Assembly (NCBI RefSeq): GCF_037975245.1
Contig: NC_092576.1
Location: forward strand, 22,629,611-22,693,610
Length of the DNA stretch: 64,000 nt
Direction: 5' to 3'
DNA from: Apostichopus japonicus
Lineage: Eukaryota > Echinodermata > Holothuroidea > Aspidochirotida > Stichopodidae
Shown here: piece after piece, positions 11,201 to 23,905 of the stretch
Numbering within the stretch: position 1 is the stretch's first letter
Layout of the letters: each line of letters opens with the position of its first letter
Notes under the pieces: model-generated
Database searches by the model: none
What the model was told of the DNA's origin: nothing
Seen by the model: the letters and a program-made list of their open reading frames with translations, nothing else
Translations under genes and position numbers: made by a program

Positions 11201-13079
11201 TATCTTTTCTGTGCACACATTAATGTAATTCATCTAATATGTCTGCATTTCAGCAGCATTGTGACTGATGACATATTGTTGACTTTCTGCCTAAGTAGGC
11301 CTAGGCAATACATATGATAATGAAAGGTTGTGATTGATTTTCGTCACTCTTATGGCTGCCTCTTTCGTTTTAGCAGTTTATTGCCAAGTATTAATGTAAT
11401 ACCACAACACACATTGCATTGAAAACCAAGGTCAAAGTCCTGCTTTGACGATTGCAGTACAGTCATTAGGGAAATATTCAACCCATATTAATCAGTGACA
11501 AGATAAAACTTCTGATATGGAGGTTGTAGCATCCAGAATTAGATGAAATATCATTTAAAAACCAGTGTAAGTGTATTTCCATTCTGAAATACATTTTATA
11601 CATACTGAATCTTAAATTTTATTTTCTAAGAACAACATGAAGGCATGTTATACAGTGACCGAAATAGCGCACAGCAGTTACGAACACCTATCAATACTAG
11701 AATTCTTAACAGTTCACGTTTCCATATTATTTAATTACAGAATATTTCTTTTAAGTCAGTTAGTCTGTTAGTCAAAGTCATTATTGTCTACACATGAAAG
11801 TAACCCCACAGATATGTTACGTTACCTCAGCAAGATAACACACGTAATTTTTCATTATATGAAATATATAAACACACAAATATAAAGAAATACTAATTTG
11901 CCTTTTTTTTTCGTTATTTCCATTTCATTTAGCAGAGTCTGTTCAAAGTATCTAATTCGAGATCCGGCGTTAGTATTAACAATTGATATAAATTTGGTTA
12001 GCATCTTGTTTAACTTCTTTCATGAGGCCAAATCTGTCACCAAAGCAGAACTAGCATTGTTCAATATATGTGGCAGGTGCTTACCAGCTTAATAAACCCA
12101 TTTGATCGTTTCCTTTGAACAGAGCAAAATATGCCGTATAATATATGTTGTCAGGATGAAACATTTGACAATGTCTATCACGAGAGAAAGGTTAGCATCC
12201 TATGTCTATTAGTTTCTTTCATATTCATTTTAAGAAAACGGTGACTTGCTTCCCTTCTTATAAGAATTTCAATACTAAACAAAATTCTCTGAGTTAGGTT
12301 TCTTTGGTAATAACAACAGACGCCACATACATATTCCCATTTACTCAATACGCACTGCACATACACGTTAGAATAGTTTATCAGCAGCTTGTATGTTAAC
12401 GAAGGAGAATAGAAAGAACACGATGAAAATTTTATCAGAGGTCTAGGTTGAGTTAAGCCAACATTAAATTCGTTGCTTATATTAGAAGTTTATTGTCATT
12501 GAGCAAATAGGTTTACCACTTATTCTTATAATGAAGGTGAAAGTCCACATCTGCGATTAATACTGTGTGTACGTATACGTGACACGTTTAATTTCACAAT
12601 CTGCAACACAAAACTCAAACTGGTAAATCACATGACTAGAAGGTCTACACTACAACTATCATATAAACTCATTTTTTTGTTTCTTCTTAGCACACGGTAC
12701 TAGACGTAAATTGCCATATATGTGGCCTGAAAATATTACAGATTAAGGGGGTACTATGGGTCGATGACAGAAGAAATTCTCTGTGAAAAGAGCGGAGCTC
12801 TTAGAATGGTTTTCACCAATACAATGAAGAATATTAAACGCATTGTATCTCTCCCGCTGAAGGTGTTCGACGGTAAGCGGTCGTCAGTAAAAGAAGGAGA
12901 GGTACTTGAGATATATATCGTATAAACTTCTGTTTAATCCACTCCCGTTAAGCTGACTAAACTCCCCGAATCTTGCATGGCCAGCTCTAATGTTAATCAT
13001 GTTCATTCATAACATGCAGTAAAAGTTAATTTCAACTGCAGTTAATATAAGTAAAAAGAGAAAAGGGGTGTGTTGATAC
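8261..13079. other. Gene-free AT-rich stretch
   Basis: About 4.8 kb without a supported gene. The longest frames (8760-8996, 10,886-11,140, 11,898-12,092) are short and unremarkable, and one runs through a poly-G tract at 10,919-10,932. I found no RNA gene, terminal inverted repeat or tandem array here. Confidence 0.5.
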
Positions 13080-13632
13080 CGGAGCCTACCCATCCGTCAA
13101 AACAAATCACGTTTATGTACTTTATTTTTGTTAATTATTGTTCTCACAGTAATTGAGAATAACGTGCAGCGTTTAAAAGGAAAGTGTAATCAACGAGGGC
13201 GGCTACGAAGATTGGATCAAAGTAGGGGTGGAGTCGTGTCGTCACCTCCTAAAGTTTAATCCGTGAACCATTATTGTTTACTTATCTTTTAGACGTGTAA
13301 ATGAAATTAAAAACTGTGGCAAACAATGTATGTCATGTAACCAGGATAGTACAACATTTCAAGATATGTTAATCGTATCTTATTGGATGTTAGCGACCGA
13401 CTGCAGTAACTTTGTTGTGCTTTTGTAAGGGTGAGAGGCAAACTATAATTTCGTTTTGGAATTACTGACATGTTCTATAGTAGTCATTAATACAGGCCTT
13501 AGTAGCTGCAATCTTGAAGTATGGCATAGGGCGCTGTTGTATGTTCCATGATCAGTGCTGGACAATACATATCATAATATAGGGCGCTGTTGCACTAAAA
13601 GAACAGCTGGTCAACATGTTGGTTGATATGAG

Positions 13633-14855
13633 CAGTGGCGTCGCCAAGGGGGTGCTAGGGGAGCACGTGCCCCCCTGGAAAACCTAGTGCCCCCCCGAGT
13701 GTCCCCATCTGAGATTTGGGTTGGTAAAAAAAATATATATTTTGTTATATTCAACTCCCATCATCTGAGTTGGTTTTTCATAAGGACAAAGAAGCACAGT
13801 AATTCGTATTTTCTTCAAATGAGCTGCGAAAAAAAATGAAAAAGTTTATCCTTGGACCGTCGGGTATCGAAGTCGTAACCCGCGCCATCACAACGGGTGT
13901 CGATATTTACATTGGATGTGTCAGTGCTCACGCCATACCAGCAGCTATACACGTACGCTTCGCGAGCTACATGACTCATCGTTCAAAACAATGAATTTCC
14001 CTGTTCTGGCTGTGCTGCAGCCATGTTTTTAATTCCTAGGAAGTAGGACGAATATTCAGAAAATCACTAGGTGCAGTCCGATCAAATTCCTGAAAAGTAG
14101 GCCACCCCTACTATCCAGAGAACACTATTTCTGGACCTTTCTCATGATTCTGACATCAGAACATGAAAGAACGCGCTTTATTTTTTCTGTACCGATGAGT
14201 AGTATCGTTGCTCTGAACCCTAACCTTGATTTCGAACCAAATTTGAGAATCCCGGAAAAATTGATTAACCCTTATCCGTCCTAGGAAATAAAAGTTTGCG
14301 TGCTGCAGAATGTCGCGTTGCCGAATGTGGTGTAGCCTACGTACTAGCGATTTCGATGCGACTGTTTTGTCTTTTATTCTCCGAGTAAGGACCCAGTCAT
14401 ACGGAGTTGATTAGAAAATATGCGCAATATATGCAAAAAAGTTGTATAAACCATTAGGGTGAGTTTATGATTTTTTTAGCGATACTACCTTCAACTACGA
14501 TGGTTGAAAATCCTACTTTGAACATTAACACATTAACCTACACATTAATTCAACAAATGTAGGTTCTATTGATAGGGTTAGGCATAATATCGACAGCATG
14601 TGGTTCATATCCTCTGCAAAATTCTGCGCGTTGTTAAAGTCATTACCTCAAAAATAACAATTTCTGGAGATATCTTCAGATCGAATTTAGCATCAAATGT
14701 GGCACCATTTTGCATCTAGCCCATCCTCCGTATGCGAAAATTTTCCCCTTAGACCCCTCCCCCAGGACGGCCATCCGTATCCACCTAAGTGCCCCCATCA
14801 AATGCTGGTCCCCCCCCCTGTGCGCCCCAGACTGAAAAGTCTGGTGACGCCACTG
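13633..14855. mobile_element. Non-autonomous hAT-type DNA transposon, 1,223 bp
   Basis: The left end CAGTGGCGTCGCCA and right end TGGTGACGCCACTG are complementary over 14 bases with one mismatch. Exact 8-bp target duplications GATATGAG flank it (13,625-13,632 and 14,856-14,863), as expected for hAT transposases. The duplicated locus at about 20,790-20,810 reads ...GAATGATTTGAGTATAA... without the insert and so represents the empty site. Both ends are followed by G/C runs. No transposase frame is present inside. Confidence 0.88.
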
Positions 14856-17244
14856 GATATGAGTATGTTACAACTCACTTCATTATAACCGCCATGTCAG
14901 CAGCAATTCTTAACATTAAAACGAAACTAAAAGGCGTGTTAAAAAACCCAGGTTAGCTATTTATCTTTCGTTTCATCAGTAATCTATTTGCAACCAAAAA
15001 AACACTTCAGCAAAACGAAAGTAAACACAAAGGAAGCTGTTAACAATAGACAACGTTCAAAGTACGAACCAGAAAAGGGCGCATTCATCCACATGTTGAA
15101 CAGTTTTCATTTTGATCTGATAGTAAAAAATAAAATGACTCCGCAAAGCGAAAGGAAACGGACAAATGTATGTGGCGAAGTTAGGCCACGGTTGTTGGGG
15201 AATTCACTTGTAATTTGCATATAATATTTATTTACCTGTAGTCTGCATATACGGAATCCGCATAAAATCAGTATGCTATAAAGTATGTGTGGTACATGAA
15301 TCCAAATAAGTTGGCTATATGCTTAATTGTTTAATACTGCCACTTAACTGTGTTTATTTTAGTTTGATGTGTTGCAGATGGGAATTCTTAGTTATATTAT
15401 ACAACTAGTTGTTAGGTACAGAGATACTCATACTCTAAGGCTCTTAGACATCGTACGTTCGTTGTTATATTTCTAATATGGATACAGCGCCCAGGCAAGT
15501 TAGGATTGGCACTCAGCGCCAAAGTTACAGAGTTACAGTTTCAGTTACAGTTACAGAGAACCATGTAAAGTGACCGGGTAGCATGCAGTTCTCAGGTTAT
15601 CAATAATGGAAATAGTTTATTCTTACTTAATGTGTCTTCCTGATTGTGATTTAAGGGCCAACTTTCTGTTACGTAACTCGTTTGCTTGACTTGACTTAAG
15701 TATGACTGGGTTACAAGCTAACCTTACAATATGACATATCATAGTTTGACATTTACAAGCAAATAACGTCGTTTCTCTTGCTACCTTTCCTTTCATGATA
15801 CAAGTGTATATGCAACAAGCCGCGCAGTGTTTACACGAGTACTATATGTATACCTGTATGCGTGGTATTCTTGTCAATAGCCCGCGTGGTAAGATACACT
15901 TCTTGTCTAGTTCGTAAACATAACATGATGGTCACAATGTTATTTCCGTTAAACATTTTTCAGGCATAAAATAAAGTGAAAGTAATAAATTTGAAAAGAA
16001 CTGAATATTTCTTCGCTAAATTCGAATTCCAGTCAAAGTCCTCTGGATTAAAATGTCTGTACTGTAATAACAAAGCTTTGCGGATCATAGTTTCTCTCGA
16101 TCAATATACAAATACCGTAGTTGTGGTCGCAGCCAAGGAAAATAGTAAAATAGAACCAAAACTTGTTCCATCTCTTCATAAAAAGTATCCCTATATCTCT
16201 TACGGGTTACTGATCAAATATATTCATACGTTTATCTAATTGTATGACAACCTAAATGTTCAACACATAAATAAACCGTATAACCGCTATTAGCTGATCA
16301 AGGATTGAATGTTTATTACCGATAAACATTTAAACGCTTAAATAGATCCAAATACCTCCGAATTTGATTTGGCTGGGGTAGATGTTTAAGCTAGGATTGG
16401 TTATGGTTGATATGAGTCATGTGAGCATCAAATGGCGCCATACCGTTGTGAGCAATCCCCTATCTATTTACATTATGAGTGGTACCAAATATTATGTTTG
16501 CTTTGTTATTGATGAATTGATATCAATAGTAGGTTATCTCTTTTATTGGAACACCAGTGCACTACAAAGTATATTGATCGGTTACTGACATATTGAATGA
16601 TAAATAGCTTTACTGTGTTATCCTCCTAACTGTTACTCTTCTTTAACGCACACAAGTATGCAGCATTTGTCATATTTCTACTTATGTCTCTCCATATTTG
16701 ATGATAATATGTACTCCAAGAGTATGAACACTATGTATGAGTACTCTACTTTCTTTGTAAACTGTTGGGTTGCTAACCAAAGTTTACAGTTGCTTTTCAT
16801 TGAAATACTCCCAACTTCAGTTTCTATACAGTATAGAAGTACATTTAATGATAAAATACTTCTATTGAGTGTTTCTTTTCCTGCTATCATGTTTTCTTCT
16901 TCAATGCATCTTATCATGTTGCCAACTGTTATAATATCCTCATTATCTTATCACGGTTTCGAAGAGTATATTTTCCATACGTTGTTAACTTATGAACAAA
17001 CTTCCATTCAAAAGCTTAATAAAACTAGTTTATGTACTACGTCAACCACTCATTTCATATCTACTAATATCGGGTGTAAGATTCACATGCACATTTATCA
17101 TGTAGGGTCTTGCTACAGGCATCTTACATACATATTTCTAACCCACGCCATTTGGTTTGCGTAAAGTAGCATATAAATGACTTCATGACGTCATCGCCTT
17201 GTACAGTACGGCTGTATCTGTGCTGAGTGCGATGAAATCTCTAA

Positions 17245-17600
17245 ATACAATATAAATTAGATTTATAAAGCGCCTTACAATGTAAAACAAACTCAAGGCG
17301 CTGTACATATAATCTAAATCTAATATAAATCAATTAACCGAAACAATAAAATAGTAAACCTTAAAACAGTGAAAAAAATAGCAGGAATCACTAAACAAGC
17401 GGAAACGCCCTAACAAGCGGAAACGCCCTATCAATGTTAATACACAATAAAACAGGATGAGAACTAGTATAACAGGCCAAAAACAAGGAAAATTATTATC
17501 AACATCTACTAAACATATGAGTTTTCAAGTTTTTCTTGAAAGTATTCATGTTAGTTATTTCACGTATATGAGATGGCAATATATCAAATAAAGTCTTAAC
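17245..17600. repeat. Insertion with GCGCC inverted motif (LINE/SINE-tail-like)
   Basis: This stretch of copy A has no counterpart in copy B. It contains AGATTTATAAAGCGCCTT followed by AAGGCGCTGTACATATAATC, an imperfect inverted repeat. Similar ATTTATATGGCGC phrases occur at the 3' end of the L2-type LINE at 53.8 kb. It also has a direct repeat ACAAGCGGAAACGCCCTA (17,396-17,430). The class is uncertain. Confidence 0.4.
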
Positions 17601-17805
17601 ATTTGAGTGCGATGTGCGTTGTCATTTCTAACTGATACAATGCTGTAGATCAGTATAAAAAGTTCAATAAAGTCCGTCCTACATGAATGAAATAAATATC
17701 CGTGTTAAATATTAACTTATCAGATAAGAAAAGTAAATGAATGCAGTTCTCTTACATTTTCGCTTTACCCTGTATCTTGTCTTTCTATTATGTGTGACAT
17801 GCAGT

Positions 17806-17824
17806 ACTGGAAACACAATATCTG

Positions 17825-17902
<78 letters not shown>

Positions 17903-17921
17903 CAGATATTGTGTTTCCAGT
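17806..17921. repeat. 116-bp perfect palindrome with (TA)n centre
   Basis: Arms ACTGGAAACACAATATCTGA (left) and its exact complement (right) enclose TA repeats, so the whole 116 bases are self-complementary and could extrude as a cruciform or give a hairpin RNA. Copy B lacks it at 23,275, so it is an insertion or a TA-tract-seeded inverted duplication. The IYIYIY open frame through it is an artefact. Confidence 0.9.
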
Positions 17922-18129
17922 TGCATTAAAAAAAACCCGTCTGTCTTACACTTAGGTGCAGTAAAGTTTTCTCACAAGTAGAACTTCATACTTTTTCAGT
18001 CCTACCTAACGCCACTATACAATGTGTTTAATGACTTGATACTTTTTTTGTTCTTATTCATACATATATTTCATGTTGGTAGAGGCGTTGCTACAATGTT
18101 TCGTTCAATATCTTTAGAGTATATGTAAG

Positions 18130-19579
18130 CGCCCCCCCCCCCCCTCCATTGTCGTTTGTGCTGGTTTTTGTCCCAAAACAATCCACAATCCCAACAGATT
18201 GAACGGAATGTTACAATTTCAAGTATTACATCTTCACGTCATTTATAAGACCACAAATATGAAGGGAAGACTCCAAAGATATCAAAGCGAAGCTGTGGGA
18301 GTATAGTGTATGATAAGCAGAATGGGAAATCAAATATTTTACTATTCCAGTCAAGGCCGTACAATATGGGATAATCCAACAACATAATGATATCACTTTG
18401 ATGGAAATTTAATGTCAACTTATTTTTTGAAGTAGACCAGATACTACATAGAACGAACAAAGCATACCTCTTGGTTTTTGCCTTACTATTACTTTAAATA
18501 TGAAATACAACTACGACCAAGTTATTATAACATTGTAAGTGGAATATAACAATGATAAGCAAAGGCTGCTTTTCTTACTTGTTCTTTCTGATTGGTCAAT
18601 GAATCACGCATTTTGTAAACCATTTAACACAGGTTAAAACAGGAACTTTATGCTTTACACGGTTGTCCAACCTCCACATATAGTAGAAAATTATGAAAAA
18701 TACTGCATGACAATTAAATATGACATGTTACCGCGGTAGTCATATATAGAAACAATAACCGATCAGCGCACTGGATACAATTTACAGCAATCCCTTCCTT
18801 GCAAAGAATCCTAAGTTAGCAGGACTGTAGGAAACGTCGTTCTTACAGTTTAAGATAGTCTAGATTTAATCCACCAAAAATATACAAATTAAATCGTCAA
18901 TAACAGCATAGAATAACAGGTCTTGCACAAGTATGCCAAGTCAAAAGAAAATGGCGCCGTTTGGTATTCAGTTGAGTATTGTCAACATATCTGATGAGTT
19001 CCAGAGTTCATGTTTGCTTTCGCAGCAAGGTTTTATGGATATAAAGAGATGTTATCATATTATAGTATGTGATAAATTTGCTTATTGCTTTTTCTAGCGA
19101 GAGAACAAATACCTATTGAATGGTAATGAGCATTCATGAACCTTTCCTCACTTTAATCCCTTCTAAAAGCACCCAACTATCTAGCCAGCTTCAGAAGCTT
19201 TAGCCGTGAGTGGGCATATTGCTCTTTTTTCTCTTAGTAACGTTATGAATTCATTTATGTAGTGCGTGAAAACACATGAACACCAAACGGTTGTTCCAGA
19301 AATACTTTTATACTATTATTTATTTCATAAATAAACCTAGCAAAGGGAACGACCACTTAGCCATGGTGAAGAGGAACCTAAGCCCAAACTCAAAGGTTAT
19401 CGGGTTTATTGTGATGGCAAGGTTATGGACATTGAATTGTGTAGTTTTGCTTACGAATGGTTACTGGATTCCACAAAAATATGTTGTTACGTCTAATTTG
19501 TTTCAATATTAACAGCGGTATGCCGTAGTTATAGAGAACGATTGTGTGTCATTCTGGTTATTTCTGATTGGTCAATATT
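18130..19579. other. Non-coding interior of copy A
   Basis: No gene is supported. The stretch begins with a poly-C tract (18,132-18,144). The short frames 18,239-18,460 (minus) and 19,276-19,512 (plus) lack recognisable motifs, and this part has no clear match in copy B. Confidence 0.4.
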
Positions 19580-19880
19580 GTGATACAACTTATGTGATAC
19601 AAAATTCTCTTTGTCCCTCCACTACTTATCCTCTACATCTTCTCTTCCCCTGTTGGTGTCTTTCTTTCTTCTCTCCATCCCTTGTCTACTAATCCCCTTA
19701 CATCTATCTCATTGTGTTCACCATGCTCATAAACCTGTCTGCATCATGTACGTGTGTTATCCCTTCTGTTTCTGTTACATGTCATTTAGCCTCTGAAGAA
19801 GATCCTGCTAGGATCAAAACGTCAGGCCAACATACGTTTACACATTCTCTTACACAGGTTCCCTAATGGATGAACAGTTT
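19580..19880 (+). repeat. Pyrimidine-rich repeat with hammerhead-like motif
   Basis: A CT-rich tract (19,610-19,700) leads to CTCTGAAGAAGATCCTGCTAGG at 19,790-19,811, then ATCAAAACGTC. The order CTGANGA, hairpin GATCC-TGCT-AGGATC, (G)AAAC, GTC mimics a minimal hammerhead, with A in place of the essential G of GAAA. This looks like a decayed untranslated region of a Penelope-like or related repeat. It is absent from copy B. Confidence 0.4.
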
Positions 19881-20309
19881 GCTAACAGTTTCACTCTAAT
19901 GTAAAGTCTTAGTGATGTCAGCAATGGAACTAGTATGGCATAATGATAAAGAAGGATGGCTGTAGTAATGTTGTCTCTTTGTGATCGCAACATTTTGTCT
20001 TTTAGTCGACACACAAGCACAAAAAGTCCAGATTAGAATAAAGCGGCGGCATCTTCATTTAGTTATTAGAGTCATTAAAACATAATGCTAAGTCTCTACA
20101 CGGTTACACAAAATTAAAGTAACATAAACGTATGGTAAATATCATCTTAAACTTAAGCAACAAGTGTCACTGCTGGACTTCATGACAGACATTACGGTTT
20201 GTCTTCCTTACAACAGCATACAAAACTTGTTTTGATCCAAGTAGTTTAATAGACATCATTTATTCAGTTTCGTTTCTGAGTTTAAAGAAACACGATCATT
20301 AATTCATAT

Positions 20310-23300
20310 ACGTGAGGGTGGTGGCGGTACTCTGTATCATTCCATGATATTAATAAGGAACAAATTAAGGCATTGGCACCATCAGCATTTCCAAAGTAGG
20401 GTTGGAGTAGTGGCATACCCTCCTCACATTTAATCAGTGAATTATTATTTAAATGTTAACATGAAATTAAAACCTGTACCAAAACGTTCATTCTATGTGA
20501 CCAGGATCGTACAATGTTTCAAGAGAGATGTTGCTCGTTTCATATTGGCTTTCTTATTCAACCAACTTCAGTTACTTTGTCGTGCATTATGATGCCTAGA
20601 AGCAAACAATACCTACATTATGGAGTTACTGACATGTCTTTTCGTAGTCACTAAAGCAGAACTAGGACACTTAGTAGATATAATCTCGAAGTATGGTACA
20701 TGTCACCGTTTTATATACCATCTGCACTGCGTAACAAAACATACAATAATGTAGGGTGCTGTATGCACTAAATGGGCAGCCGGTCAACATTTTGAATGAT
20801 TTGAGTATAATAAAACACCAGATATCTAATAGACTTCATTATAATTGCCATCTCAGCAGCAATTCGTAACATTAAAGCGAAACTAAACGCTTGTTCTCAA
20901 ACCCAGGTTAGCTATTTATCTATCGTGTTATCAGTGATCCATTTGCAACTTCGATAAACACTTCAGTGAAACGAAAGTTAATACAAAGGAAGCTGTTAAC
21001 AATAGACAACGAATTCAAAGTACGAATCAGAGAAGTACACATTCATCAAATATTAATAAATTTTCATTTTGATCTGAGAGTGAAAAAATATAATGACTCC
21101 ACAAAACGAAAGCAAATATATTTGGCGACGTTAAGCCGCGATTTTTATGGAATTTACTTGTAATCTGTGTATACCATTAATTAACTTGTAGTTTGCATAT
21201 CCGCAATCCGCATATAGTAAGTTTTCTATTAAGTCTGTATGGTACACGAATCCAAATAATTTTAGCCTGCTCATTTGTTTGATCTTGTCACTCAACGGTT
21301 TTTATATTTTATTTTGATGTGATGCAGATGGAAATTTTTAGTTACATTATACGTTGCTAGGTAAACTCATACTCTTAGACATCGTACGTTCGTTTTTATA
21401 TTACTAATTTGGATATAGCCCCCACTGTGCAGGCAAGCTAGGTGCCAACGTAACAGAGTTGAACCATGTAAAATGACCGGGTAGTATGCAGTTCTCAAGT
21501 TATAGATAATACAAATAGTTTATTTTTACTAAATTTCTCTTTGTGTTCCTGCTTGTAAATTGAAGCCATCAACGTCTCCTTGTTACTTTAACATGTTTGC
21601 TTAACTTTGCAAAAGTAACACTGGGTTTACAATATTACCTTACATTATAACATATTATAGCCTGAAATTTACAAGCAAATAACGTCGTTTCTCTTGCTAC
21701 CTTTACTTTTCATGATAAGAAATGAATATGCAACAACTTCCATGCAGTGTTCTCACGAGTACTATATGTATACATGTAGGCGTAGAATTCTTAAGCCCTT
21801 CGTGTGTGTCACTAGCCGGCGTGTTAAGATACACTACGTGTCTAGTCCTCAAACTAAACATGATGATCACATTGTTATTTCCGTTAAACATTTTTCAAGC
21901 ATAAAATAAAGTAAATATAGTAATTTGAAAAGAACTGAATATTTCTTCCCTAAAAAGTCTCATTCCGGTCAAAGCTCTTGGGATTTAAAAGGTCTGTCCT
22001 CTAAAGACAGATCTTTGCAGCTCATAGTTTCTCGCGATCAATAAATAAATATCAAAGTTGTGGTCCCAGCAGAGGAAAGTATTAAAATAGAATCAAAAAA
22101 TTGTTCCGTATCTTTTAAAAAAAATATCCCTATATTTTAACTGGTTACTGATCAAATCTATTAATACATATACATTATTGTATGGCATGCTAAATGTTCA
22201 ATTCATCAATAAACCGTATAACCGCTTTTAGAGCATCAATGATTAAATGTTTATTACCGATAAACATTTACACGCTTAAAAAGACCCAGATATCTCCGAA
22301 TTTGATTTGGCTAGGGTTGCTGTTAAAGTTAGGATTGGTTATGGTCGCTGTGAGTCATGTGAGCATCAAATGCCGCCATGCCGTTTTGAGCAATCCACTA
22401 TCTACATACATTGTAGGTGGTACCAAAGATCATGTTGGCTTTTTTATTGATGAATTGATATCAAGAGTATGTTATCTCTTTTGTTGGCACACCAGTGCAC
22501 TATGGGTGGCAAACCAAAGTTTACATTTGCATTTCAGTCATCTTACAATAAAAGTGTATCGTGTCACATGAATTAGAGCCATTATCATTGATAAACTATA
22601 CCACGGTTGCATTGTTTTCCTACAATTCTGATTCAAAATGAAACTTCCCGATTTCATTTACTGATAACGTATTAATTTAAAGAAGAAAAACTCACTGTTC
22701 TTAGTAGAGTGGTCAAGTACATTCACTTTTCTATTATTGTTTCTCATTTTGGATCTGTTACTTCAAAGTAATGCTTTGAATTTATGTGTCAGTACTCTGT
22801 GCACTCATTTGTTAAAGTCAATGGTTCTTATACAATACATCAAATTAAGTACTTTGTTCTAATGGTTAATAGATTTGTATTCGGTTTCTTTAATTTTAAT
22901 TTCGCTGTTAAAATTGCGTTTTGTCTCTTAGTTATTAATACAAGTTTCTCGGAAGCTAAGAATATATATTATCAATTGGCTTTCAAATAACTAGTTTAAT
23001 AGGCCCATATTATACTGCTCAATTTCACTTTATGAGTTGTTAATCGACTACTGTAGTCTTAACGTTTGAGTGTGATGTCCGTTTTTCTAACTGATACAAT
23101 GCGGTAGATCAGTATAAAAAGTTCAATAAAGTCAAAGTTCGTCCTACATAAATGGAATTAAATATCCGTGTTAAATATTAACTTATCAGATAAGAAAAGT
23201 AAACAAATGCATTTATCTTTCAGTTTCGTTTTACTCTGTTTCTTGTCTTGTATTTCTAGTATGTGTGACATGCAGCAGCTTTTTGGTAGATACAACTATT

Positions 23301-23905
23301 TCATGGCCTTCATAAAATTATGGCCATGGTTCAAACTGTGTCCAATAATACATTTGCCTGCCGTTTCAATATAGTACGGCACTTAACAGTACGGTATGTA
23401 TTATGGGACAGGACCACCCCACCCAACAATTAGAGACCCACATATGTTCACTTTAAAATCGACGTCATATATTCTTGACTATTTTCGAATTTGTTTGGGT
23501 TTTTAGTGTGTTCTTTTTATTTTTTTTATTCATTGTTTTGTATGTAAAAGAACCACAATGGAAATAAGTCTGCTGTACAAACGTTTCTGTGTTATCCCTA
23601 CACAAGTGTTTTGTTTAACCCCTGTATTTATTTCACACAAGTTATGTCCTGGTTATCATTGACTTATACTTTGGAATTTAGAAAAGTCGAAGTAACGTCA
23701 GCAATAGAATTAGTATGTCATAATGATAAAAAAGAATGGTTGTAGTAATGTTGTCTCTTGTGATCACAAAATGTTGTCTTCTACTCGACACACAAGCACA
23801 AACAGTCCAGATCAGAAGAAGGCTGCGGCATCCTCATTTAGTTAGAGTCATTGGAACATAAATCTCCACACGTTTACAACAAATTTAAGTCACATTTGGT
23901 TTCAG
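20310..23905 (+). repeat. Segmental tandem duplication, copy B
   Basis: This is the shorter partner of the unit starting at 13.08 kb, separated from the end of copy A by about 200 bp. It preserves the order and orientation of copy A blocks and shows the empty target of the hAT-type element near 20,800. Relative to copy A it also lacks 16,565-16,768 (at 22,505), the 116-bp palindrome and the pyrimidine-rich repeat. Internal frames (22,194-22,571 and others) are not shared with copy A. Confidence 0.8.

Larger units (their letters stand above)
13080..20112 (+). repeat. Segmental tandem duplication, copy A (with insertions)
   Basis: Ordered blocks match copy B: 13,185-13,632 with 20,310-20,800; 14,860-16,565 with 20,800-22,505; 17,590-17,805 with 23,050-23,275; 19,910-20,110 with 23,690-23,900. 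The last two pairs are closely similar, for example a shared stretch beginning ATATCCGTGTTAAATATTAA. Copy A is about twice as long because it carries the hAT-type element, the palindrome, a GCGCC-type insertion and a pyrimidine-rich repeat. No reading frame survives in both copies, so the unit looks non-coding. The frames 15,976-16,239 and 16,658-17,164 are not conserved in copy B. Confidence 0.8.

Noticed and set aside
15976-16239. 87-codon frame in copy A
   Set aside because: The aligned part of copy B (21,920-22,180) is broken by stops and indels.
16658-17164. 168-codon frame, the longest in the duplicated region
   Set aside because: Copy B lacks most of it and shows no maintained frame. 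There are no domains, and composition matches AT-rich non-coding DNA.
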